Positions 57,332 through 64,000 of a DNA stretch of 64,000 nucleotides are shown in pieces. Origin of the DNA: Terriglobia bacterium (GTDB taxonomy: Bacteria; Acidobacteriota; Terriglobia; Bryobacterales; Bryobacteraceae). The DNA lies in the NCBI GenBank assembly GCA_020073615.1, contig JAIQEX010000009.1, positions 23,846 through 87,845 on the forward strand. The letters run 5' to 3'. Under the pieces are notes generated by a model. The model was given only the letters and a program-made list of their open reading frames with translations. It was not told the DNA's origin and made no database searches. The position numbers were made by a program, and so were the translations under genes. The stretch's first letter is position 1. Each line of letters begins with the position of its first letter.

Positions 57332-58423
57332 TTAACTGGCTGCGGCCGTTTTCAGCGCGGCACTCTTGGCGGCGATCACGCCCATCAGGTCGTTCCAGGA
57401 GCTTACAAACGACTTCGCGCCCTCCTCCTGGAGCCGGGCCGCCAACGTGTCGACATCGATGCCGGACTTGGCGAACGCCGCCAACACCTGCTCGCAGTCG
57501 CCGCCGTCCGCCGGTAGGACCGCGCCGATTTCCCCGTGATCGGCCAGCGCTTTCAAGGTGCTCTCCGGCACGGTGTTTATCGTGAACGGCGCCGCCAGGG
57601 CTTTGACGTAAAGGACGTCGGACGCCTTGGGGTCCTTGGTCCCCGTGCTGGCCCACAGGAGCCGTTGGGGGCGCGCACCAGCGTCGCCAGCGCGCTGCCA
57701 GCGCGGCGATGCGAGCAGCTCCCGGTACCCCTTTAAAGCGCGCTTCGCGATCGCGATGCCGAGTTGATTGGTCAGCGGTTCGGGCACTTTGCCCATCACC
57801 GCCGCGTCCCATCGGCTGACGAACAACGAGGCGACGGAAGCGACGCTGGGCGTCAGCCCCGCATCGATCCGCCGCTCGATGCCGCGCAGGAATGCATCGG
57901 CCGCAGCCAGGTACTGCTCCCTCGAGAACAACAAAGTGACGTTGATCGGAACCCCGCTAAAGATCGCTTCCTCGATCGCCGGCAGGCCCTCCCTGGTGCC
58001 CGGAATCTTAATGAACAAGTTCGCTTGTCCGGCACGGGTGTGGAGATCCCTGGCGGCCGCCAGAGTGCTGGCGGTGTCGTACGCCAGCAAAGGCGAGACC
58101 TCCAAAGACACCCATCCGTCCACGCCATCCGTCTGTTCGTGTACCGGCCCAAACAAGGCGGCAGCCCGGGTAATATCTTCCAGCGCCAGTTCGAAGAACA
58201 GCGCCTCGCCCGATTTGCCCTTGCGCATCTTCTCGCGGATCGCGGCGTCATAGGCGGTACTGTTTCTGATGGCGTGGTCGAAGATCGTCGGATTCGAGGT
58301 AAGGCCTGTTACCGAAAATTCATTTATGTACCGTGCGAGCGTACCGCTATCCAACAGGTCGCGCGTGATGTTATCGAGCCAGATACTCTGCCCCAGATTG
58401 TGGAGCGCTTGCGTCGCTTTCAT
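57332..58423 (-). CDS. tal: Transaldolase
   Basis: 363 residues of the TalB-like long bacterial type. It transfers a dihydroxyacetone unit between sugar phosphates through a Schiff base on the Lys in LFIKIPGTREG. Further marks: IWLDNITRDLLDSGTLARYI, GLTSNPTIFDHAI, PINVTLLFSREQYLAAADAF and LLWASTGTKDP. No transketolase gene is in the cluster. In some related bacteria tal is fused to pgi; here they are separate neighbours. Confidence 0.95.
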   Translation of the reverse strand: MKATQALHNLGQSIWLDNITRDLLDSGTLARYINEFSVTGLTSNPTIFDHAIRNSTAYDAAIREKMRKGKSGEALFFELALEDITRAAALFGPVHEQTDGVDGWVSLEVSPLLAYDTASTLAAARDLHTRAGQANLFIKIPGTREGLPAIEEAIFSGVPINVTLLFSREQYLAAADAFLRGIERRIDAGLTPSVASVASLFVSRWDAAVMGKVPEPLTNQLGIAIAKRALKGYRELLASPRWQRAGDAGARPQRLLWASTGTKDPKASDVLYVKALAAPFTINTVPESTLKALADHGEIGAVLPADGGDCEQVLAAFAKSGIDVDTLAARLQEEGAKSFVSSWNDLMGVIAAKSAALKTAAAS

Positions 58424-58441
58424 GGTGGTGAATCTCCCTTT

Positions 58442-60952
58442 CTATTGCACTGGACATGGTTTGACCTTCCAGATCCCGGCCGCGTATTCGGCGATGGTGC
58501 GGTCGCTCGAAAACTTACCCGACCCGGCAACGTTCAGAATGGCCGTGCGCGTCCACGCGTCCGGTTCGGCGTACAACTCCGTCATCCGGCGATCGGCCTC
58601 CAGGTAAGACCGCAAGTCCGCCAGATGCATGTAGTAATCGCCGTGCGTCAAAAGCGCGTCGCGCAATCCGCCGAAGATACCAGGCTCATACCGGCTGAAA
58701 TGATCGGAGAAGATCAGGTCTAATGCGGCGCGGGTCTCCGGTTCGTGGTCATAGTGCCAGCGCGGGTTGTACCAGCCGCGGCTTTTCGCCACCTGGTCCG
58801 CCGTCAGCCCGAAGAGAAAGAAATTCTCTTCGCCCGCTTCCTGCGCCATCTCGATGGTGGCGCCGTCGCGCGTGCCGATGGTCAGGGCGCCGTTCATCAT
58901 GAACTTCATATTACTCGTGCCGCTGGCCTCGTAGCCCGCTGTCGAAATCTGGTTTGACACATCGCTGGCTGGAATCAGCCGCTCGGCAAGCGTAACGTCG
59001 TACTCCGGCAGGAACAGGACCTTGAGCCGCCCGCGCATCGCGGGGTCGCCGTCGATGGTGCCGGCCAGGTTTTCGATGAGCTTGATGACCAGTTTGGCCA
59101 GTTGGTAAGCCGGCGCCGCCTTGCCGCCGAAAAAGAACGTCCGCGGTGCCATCGCAAGCTTCGGATTGTCGCGAAGCCGGTTGTAGAGCACCACGATTCG
59201 CAGCGCATTCAACAGTTGCCGCTTGTATTCGTGAATGCGCTTGATCTGACAATCGAAGATGGTATCCGGGTCCACCGTCTGGCCCAGCGAGGACTTAATC
59301 CAGCCTGCAAACCGGCATTTCGCCTCGCGTTTGGCTTTGGCGAAGCTCTCCCGAAAGGCCTTGTCGTTCGCCAGCGGCTTCAGCCTGGTCAAGTGACTCA
59401 GATCCGTGACCCAACTGTCGCCGATGGCCTCGGTAATCGTGCGGGCCAGCGCAGGGTTCGCCAGCAACAGCCAGCGGCGCGGCGTAACGCCGTTCGTCTT
59501 GTTGTTGAAACGTTCCGGGAACATCTCGGCCAGGTCTCTGACTGTCGTCGTGCGCAGCAGCTCGGAGTGAATCGCAGCCACCCCGTTGGTGCTGTGGGAG
59601 CCGGCAATCGCCAGGTTCGCCATCCGCACGTGTTTCGCTGGGCCCTCCTCAATCAAACTCGTGCGCGCGACGCGTCCTTCGTCTCCCGGAAATCGCGTCC
59701 TGACCGAATGAAGCAGGCGGCGGTTGATCTCATAAATGATCTCGAGGTGGCGTGGCAGCAGCGTCTCAAACCACTCCACCGGCCACTTCTCCAGCGCCTC
59801 CGGGAGCAAAGTGTGGTTGGTGTATGCGAGGGTCCTCTGCGTGAGGTCCCACGCCTGGTCCCATCCAAGCCGGGCTCCATCCAGCAGGATCCGCATCAAT
59901 TCCGGAACTGCCAGCGACGGATGAGTATCGTTGAGTTGGATGGCGGCCTTCTCTGGAAGGGCGCTCCAATCGCGGTTGCTCCGGCGAAACCGCCGCACGA
60001 GATCCGCCAGTGAGCAGGCGACCAGAAAATACTCCTGAGCGAACCGCAGCCCCTGCCCGCTGATCGTCGAGTCGTCCGGATACAGTACGCGCGTGAGAGA
60101 CTCCGCGGTGAGGGTCTCCGCGACGGCTCCCACGAAATCGCCGTGGCTGAATTCCTGAAAATCGAAGTAATCCGGCGCCGCGGCAGACCACAGACGGAGC
60201 GTGTTGATCGTGTTACCGCCATAACCTACTACCGGCCGGTCAAACGGAATACCAATCAGCGTGGACGGCCGTCCCCTGGCCGGCCGCAGTTGTCCCGCGC
60301 GCACCTCGAAGCAGCTATTGAACTTGACCTCAACTCTCTCGTGGGGCCGTGGGACCTCCCACGGGTCCGGATGACGCAACCAGTTGTCGGGGCGTTCCTG
60401 CTGCCAGCCATCGCGGATGGTCTGCTTGAAAATCCCGTATTCATATCGCAGGCCGTACCCGACGGCGGGAATCTGCATCGTCGCCATGGAGTCCAGGAAA
60501 CAGGCCGCCAGACGCCCCAGCCCGCCGTTGCCCAGACCGGCGTCCGGTTCCCGATCGAGCATGTAAAGCCAGTCGTGGCCGTCGTGATTGAAGGCTTGCC
60601 TCACGATCGAATCGATTGACAGGTTCGTCACATTGTTGGCGAGCGAGCGGCCAATGAGAAACTCCATCGAGAGGTAGTACACGTGTTTCGGGTTCTCCCG
60701 CGCGTAGGTGCTCTCAGTCCTCAACCAGCGTTGTGAGAGAACATCGCGGACCGCCCTGGCGCAGGCTTCAAACCGTTCACGCGGACCGGCTGCTGCCAGA
60801 TCGACGACATTGTCGAAGACCAGGTGGCGCTCATACAAGGCATTGTCGCTGCCGGCAAATTGGTACGGCTCCACCCCATATTGCCGGCGGCGTTGGGTAA
60901 CGATGTCGGCATCGCCCGATCTCACCGGTTCCGTTGCCGGTCTTGTTCCCAT
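58442..60952 (-). CDS. glgP: Glycogen phosphorylase
   Basis: 836 residues from ATG 60952 with AGGAAA upstream. Releases glucose 1-phosphate from glycogen. The PLP lysine is Lys683 in EASGTSNMKFMMNGAL; further marks are YYLSMEFLIGRSLANNV, GLGNGGLGRLAACFLDSMAT, YEYGIFKQ, QLNDTHPSLAVPELMRIL, AYTNHTLLPEALEKWPV and HEYKRQLLNALR. As first intact gene of the operon it supplies hexose phosphate to pgi and zwf, via a phosphoglucomutase encoded elsewhere. Confidence 0.96.
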   Translation of the reverse strand: MGTRPATEPVRSGDADIVTQRRRQYGVEPYQFAGSDNALYERHLVFDNVVDLAAAGPRERFEACARAVRDVLSQRWLRTESTYARENPKHVYYLSMEFLIGRSLANNVTNLSIDSIVRQAFNHDGHDWLYMLDREPDAGLGNGGLGRLAACFLDSMATMQIPAVGYGLRYEYGIFKQTIRDGWQQERPDNWLRHPDPWEVPRPHERVEVKFNSCFEVRAGQLRPARGRPSTLIGIPFDRPVVGYGGNTINTLRLWSAAAPDYFDFQEFSHGDFVGAVAETLTAESLTRVLYPDDSTISGQGLRFAQEYFLVACSLADLVRRFRRSNRDWSALPEKAAIQLNDTHPSLAVPELMRILLDGARLGWDQAWDLTQRTLAYTNHTLLPEALEKWPVEWFETLLPRHLEIIYEINRRLLHSVRTRFPGDEGRVARTSLIEEGPAKHVRMANLAIAGSHSTNGVAAIHSELLRTTTVRDLAEMFPERFNNKTNGVTPRRWLLLANPALARTITEAIGDSWVTDLSHLTRLKPLANDKAFRESFAKAKREAKCRFAGWIKSSLGQTVDPDTIFDCQIKRIHEYKRQLLNALRIVVLYNRLRDNPKLAMAPRTFFFGGKAAPAYQLAKLVIKLIENLAGTIDGDPAMRGRLKVLFLPEYDVTLAERLIPASDVSNQISTAGYEASGTSNMKFMMNGALTIGTRDGATIEMAQEAGEENFFLFGLTADQVAKSRGWYNPRWHYDHEPETRAALDLIFSDHFSRYEPGIFGGLRDALLTHGDYYMHLADLRSYLEADRRMTELYAEPDAWTRTAILNVAGSGKFSSDRTIAEYAAGIWKVKPCPVQ

Positions 60953-61566
60953 AGTGGTTTCCTTTCTGAATTGGATGTCGTGCCGGCCGCACCGGCTCCA
61001 CCGCCACCGGCAATATTTTGTACGGCACGACGTCGTCTTTCGAACCCAGCCCCTGCTCCAACCCCCGCCTCCAGGCAACCCGCAATTCCGTATTGATATG
61101 TACGATATTGATTCCTGCGCAGATCGCGGGTCTCAGGTCTTCGTCCGCCGTTCCCGAGGCGCCGTGCAGAGTCAGGGGGGCGTCCGTCGCCGCTTTGATC
61201 TCCCGAATCCTGTCGATGTTCAGGTTTTTCCTTTCCTCCCCGGCCACCATGCTCCTGCGCATGCCGTGCGTGTTTCCAACCGCGGGAGCCAGGATGTCGC
61301 ATCGCGTGGCCTCAACGAATTGTCGCGCCTCGGACGCGGTGGTGAACGTCTGCGGCCGGCTGTGCGTATCTTCACGGATCTCAGAACCGGTTCCAATGTC
61401 GCCGATCTCACCCTCCACCAGGATCGCGGGATTCACCGACTTGAGTGCCGCGACCGCCTCACGCCCTACGACAGCCCTCAAGCAACACCAGATCGGCCAC
61501 ATTGAAGTGGCCAACCGCCACCCGGTCGTTTTGCGCCTCCCTGAGAATTTGTCTGAGTTCTGGCAT
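60953..61566 (-). pseudogene. Class II aldolase gene with internal deletion
   Basis: The start at 61566 gives a normal N-terminus (MPELRQILREAQNDRVAVGH, FNVADLVLLEG). Then, at about 61487, the sequence jumps in another frame to the second half of the same family (REAVAALKSVNPAILVEGEI, FVEATRCDILAPAVGNTHGM, APLTLHGASGTADEDLRPAI, INIVHINTELRVAWRRG). Roughly 70-90 residues with the first zinc ligands (the ADH region) are gone. The C-terminal frame has also lost its stop and runs 120 bp into glgP. The enzyme (fructose- or tagatose-bisphosphate aldolase) cannot work; the promoter may still serve the operon. Confidence 0.8.
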
Positions 61567-61669
61567 GGTAATCAACCCTCGGTCGAATCCCTCACGCCTC
61601 CCCCCTGCCTGCGAATCTGACAGACTGACCACCGATCGACACTCTGTGCCGGCGCTGGACACTCAACGA

Positions 61670-61687
61670 ATACCACGAACGTGGTAT
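61670..61687 (-). promoter_or_regulatory. Perfect 18-bp palindrome upstream of the carbon operon
   Basis: ATACCAC (61670-61676), GAAC, GTGGTAT (61681-61687) form a perfect dyad about 100 bp upstream of the aldolase-remnant start and thus in the promoter region of glgP-tal-pgi-gnd-zwf-rpiB. It could be an operator for a dimeric sugar-responsive regulator. No regulator gene is adjacent and -35/-10 elements around it are weak. Confidence 0.45.
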
Positions 61688-61829
61688 GGGACTCTTCAAC
61701 TGAACTGGTTACGCGAAAAATCCTCGATGTCGTGATTACATCGAAACACGAATCCCGGATAGTTGTATGCATGAGCTTTGCCAAACCCAACCCGGCAGGA
61801 CGGGAGCCATGGAGGACCCTGCGTTGCAG

Positions 61830-62325
61830 CAAGATCGGCGTCGCGCGCGCCGCCTACTTTCCGCAGTTGAGTCTCAGCGGCGTCCTGGGCGGCACCAGCA
61901 CGCAATTGTCGAGTCTGTTCAGCGGACCGCACCGCACCTGGAATCTGGCGCCGCAGGTGGCCCAGCCCATTTTCACCGCCGGCCGGATCAAATCCGGCGT
62001 CCAGTTCGCACAGGCCGAACGCGAGCGCGCGCTGATTCAATATGAACGCACGATTCAGACCGCGTTCACGGAAGTTTCCGATGCGCTGATCGCCCATCAG
62101 CGGGTGCGGGAAAGCCGCGAGAAGCAGGAGGCGCTGGTAGCCGCGCTCGAGGACCGCCTCCGCCTGGCCTACCTCCGCTATCGCGGCGGCGTGGATACGC
62201 AGCTCAACGCGCTCGATGCCGATCGCGACCTGTTTCAGGCGCAGTTGAACCTGGCCCAGATTCGCCTGGATGAAATCCTGACCGTCGTGCAGCTCTACAA
62301 GGCGCTGGGCGGAGGCTGGCAGTAA
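61830..62325 (+). pseudogene. C-terminal half of a NodT/TolC-family outer-membrane efflux protein
   Basis: From about 61830 the frame reads IGVARAAYFPQLSLSGVLGG, QVAQPIFTAGRIKSGVQFAQ, ERTIQTAFTEVSDALIAHQR, LAYLRYRGGVDTQLNALDAD and QLNLAQIRLDEILTVVQLYK, the second helical-hairpin repeat and barrel of OprM/NodT proteins, ending GGGWQ. A full protein is ~450-480 residues with a lipoprotein or signal start; the first ~300 residues are missing and the frame upstream is unrelated. No pump genes are nearby. A 5'-truncated remnant is the best reading. Confidence 0.8.
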
Positions 62326-62452
62326 AGCCCGAAGTGTCCTGAGTTCGTAGAGCGGATGCCCTCGTCCGACCACCTGGTCCCCGGGGCGACATTCCTTCAA
62401 GGAGACTGCGCGCGTCGAGGCGCCTAAAGAAACTAACACACTGTTCGCGAAG

Positions 62453-63010
62453 TTATAGCGGGTCCCGCCAGCTTCTGTCTTTATCGGTTCGATAGGCATT
62501 TGTGTGACCCTTTAGAACAGGTGAATTCGCTTGTAGATAATCCCATGCCCAGTCCGATATGTTATACGGGAATCCTTGATAGAGATTCCCCATGCTGCTC
62601 GACTGGTAGATGATGCCCTGATGAACGAGACCTTGGACTACACCGTCATCGTATCGCAGCATGCTCGCACGGGTGTTGAACTGAATGTAGTAGCGAAGAA
62701 TCTGCTTTTCGTCTTCAGTCAGATTGTTCAAACGCTGAATTCCCCGTTCGAAGCCCTTTTTCTTGCGCCGGTGATGTCGCAGGGCACTGAACACGAAACT
62801 AGCAGAGTTGACGCCAGGCACGGCAATCGAGAACACCAGCGTAAGACCGAGCGCAAAGCGGTACTTCTGGACCACCTCGAAGACCCCGAGCCGCTTTAAC
62901 CAGTGATCGTTGAGAAACAAAAGAATGGCGGAGGCCCCTCCCAGCGCGACAATAAGCCGCGGGGCCAGTTTCAAGAATTCAAGTAGCGTCTTTGCAAGCT
63001 CAGCGAACAT
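62453..63010 (-). CDS. SieB-like superinfection-exclusion protein
   Basis: 185 residues from ATG 63010. Two membrane spans (about 18-35, LIVALGGASAILLFLNDHWL, and about 50-72, FALGLTLVFSIAVPGVNSAS) are followed by a basic stretch (RHHRRKKKGFERGI) and a cytoplasmic domain LTEDEKQILRYYIQFNTRAS, YDDGVVQGLVHQGIIYQSSS, FPYNISDWAWDYLQ. This layout and the C-terminal pattern match the superinfection exclusion B family, whose founder in phage P22 aborts growth of related phages. Low GC and solitary setting suggest transfer. Assignment is from remembered family features. Confidence 0.7.
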   Translation of the reverse strand: MFAELAKTLLEFLKLAPRLIVALGGASAILLFLNDHWLKRLGVFEVVQKYRFALGLTLVFSIAVPGVNSASFVFSALRHHRRKKKGFERGIQRLNNLTEDEKQILRYYIQFNTRASMLRYDDGVVQGLVHQGIIYQSSSMGNLYQGFPYNISDWAWDYLQANSPVLKGHTNAYRTDKDRSWRDPL

Positions 63011-63066
63011 TCTTGAGTGCGCCCCTACCGCATGAGCCAATCCCGGACGTTCGGGTTGAAGGTGAA

Positions 63067-63243
63067 CTAGGTGAACTCTATCGCGGTCCGGTTGGCGTCG
63101 CGTACCAGGAATTCGATCGGCCACTCCGGGTGCGGAAGATGGGGCTGGTCGCGGTCGGGGGCATGACGCGGTCCGTGCTCGAAAACCGCTTCGTTGCCCA
63201 GGCAAGTCAGCACCAAAAACGCGGCGAGACGGTTGTTTCCCAT
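63067..63243 (-). CDS. Small hypothetical protein upstream of sieB-like gene
   Basis: A 58-residue frame starting MGNNRLAAFLVLTCLGNEAV, with a short hydrophobic N-terminus, ending 57 bp before the SieB-like gene on the same strand. The remainder is polar (RDQPHLPHPEWPIEFLVRDA). It could be a small membrane partner or mere chance; no ribosome site is convincing. Confidence 0.3.
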   Translation of the reverse strand: MGNNRLAAFLVLTCLGNEAVFEHGPRHAPDRDQPHLPHPEWPIEFLVRDANRTAIEFT

Positions 63244-63288
63244 ATGCCCCGATTTTAGCACCGGCCGAATCCCGCTAACCCATATCAC

Positions 63289-63579
63289 TTGGACGACTAT
63301 GCCGAACGAGGAAAAGCTGAAAACATTGAAGACGGTGAACGCCTCATGACTGAATACAAGAACGGCGACATCGTTTTTTGGGTGGGAGAGGGAGCGTGGC
63401 ACGTCGGAGTCATCATATGGATCTCCGGCAGTACCTACGGCCTCCCTGTCATGTGGGCGGGTTTGGCCGTCGCCTGGGTGCGTCTCATCCAAGGGCGGCT
63501 CTTAATTAGGAAATCAAAGAGACTTCTGGATTCCATTACGGCGGTGACAAACGATGTAACCGATCAACCAATGGCATGA
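63289..63579 (+). CDS. Hypothetical protein, divergent from the SieB-like gene
   Basis: Up to 96 residues. The central part (NGDIVFWVGEGAWHVGVIIW, YGLPVMWAGLAVAWVRLIQG) is aromatic and could hold one membrane segment; the second in-frame ATG (63346) gives a 77-residue product. No family recognised. A leftward frame covers the same bases, so coding strand is uncertain. Confidence 0.35.
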   Translation: MDDYAERGKAENIEDGERLMTEYKNGDIVFWVGEGAWHVGVIIWISGSTYGLPVMWAGLAVAWVRLIQGRLLIRKSKRLLDSITAVTNDVTDQPMA

Positions 63580-63702
63580 GCATCGCTCGATTCGCCGGCA
63601 CCGAGCATTCGTCCCTTGAAGCATCGACGACGTGGAGAAGGCTATTTAGATTCTTAAATCGGAGATCGTAAACAAGAATACTTCAACATTTTTGGTGTAA
63701 CA

Positions 63703-64000
63703 TCACGCTGCAGCAAGCAGGTCAACGATTTGCTGGATGGCCTTGTCGGCTTTGTGATAGGCAGCTTCGAGTTTGCTCTCGGGCCGGTGAGCGGGGTCGG
63801 GCTGGTGGTGGAAGCAACTGTTGGCAAGTGGACCGCAGAGACGCTTGTGGAAGAACAAGAATAGAAGCGCAACCTGCACGCCCTTGGTGGTGAGCCGGTA
63901 AGCGTATCGGCGACCATCGCGCTGGAGCAGGCCGTGGCCTTTCAGCTTGCGCAGATCGTAGCGGAGTTGGTTCAGACCGTAAGCCTTGGCCGGCAAATCA
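63703..64000 (-). CDS. C-terminal part of a winged-helix protein (runs off the window)
   Basis: The visible ~98 residues begin beyond the right edge and end with the stop at 63703. They contain a winged-helix domain (YGLNQLRYDLRKLKGHGLLQ, RDGRRYAYRLTTKGVQVALL) and a helical tail (HRPESKLEAAYHKADKAIQQ, IVDLLAAA). This end is familiar from a repeated soil-bacterial family of unknown function often found near mobile DNA, but I cannot name it. The start and the N-terminal domain lie outside the window. Confidence 0.65.
   Translation of the reverse strand, partial: DLPAKAYGLNQLRYDLRKLKGHGLLQRDGRRYAYRLTTKGVQVALLFLFFHKRLCGPLANSCFHHQPDPAHRPESKLEAAYHKADKAIQQIVDLLAAA

Overview
The window reads as one chromosomal stretch from a high-GC soil-type bacterium, most likely an Acidobacteriota member of the Bryobacterales/Solibacter kind. 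The basis is two large MacB/FtsX-type permeases of the acidobacterial 'ADOP' kind, two TonB-receptor-like proteins with an N-terminal carboxypeptidase-regulatory domain, eukaryote-type Ser/Thr kinases, an HpnI-like hopanoid glycosyltransferase, and several VapBC-type pairs. This is inference from gene content; no rRNA or tRNA gene was found to confirm it.

Layout. 1-5.0 kb: start of a leftward receptor gene, then a nitrogen-sensing operon amt-glnB-glnD. 5.0-6.9 kb: a decayed accessory island holding an AbiJ-like pseudogene and a vapBC pair whose toxin is cut off by a second copy of the 3' end of glnD. 6.9-14.1 kb: ADOP permease, a secreted ankyrin/CxxCH/toroid protein that ends in a relic ADOP tail, and a second ADOP with a promoter flanked by two identical-half-site palindromes. 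14.1-16.6 kb: a MoaD/ThiS-like protein with residues after its Gly-Gly, then a kinase fused to a BNR propeller whose propeller part carries an internal inversion of about 645 bp. 16.8-17.3 kb: a secreted His-rich protein. 17.5-28.6 kb: a type VI secretion sub-cluster, tssK1 - PP2C phosphatase - tssK2 - tssL - tssM - kinase/FGE.

28.6-37.7 kb: housekeeping block, with GH3 beta-glucosidase, a KDG-type sugar kinase, an AbrB/PIN pair, acylphosphatase, apt, ispE, prs, rplY, pth, rpsF, rpsR, rplI. 37.7-44.8 kb: extradiol-type dioxygenase, a PIN toxin with an unusual HEPN-like antitoxin, an autoregulated-looking small gene, an acyl-CoA carboxylase beta subunit, a low-GC hypothetical gene, an HpnI-like transferase and a polytopic membrane protein. 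45-48.2 kb: selB and a BlaI/BlaR1-like pair. 48.6-52.6 kb: a lipoprotein and a complete TonB-receptor-like protein with a structured leader.

52.7-61.6 kb: a leftward central-carbon operon read glgP-tal-pgi-gnd-zwf-rpiB, preceded by a broken class II aldolase gene; together it routes glycogen-derived glucose phosphate into the pentose phosphate pathway. 61.7-64 kb: another decayed or accessory stretch with the C-terminal half of an outer-membrane efflux protein, a SieB-like superinfection-exclusion protein, small unknown ORFs and the end of a winged-helix protein. The window therefore alternates well-kept operons with short scars of duplication, inversion and deletion.
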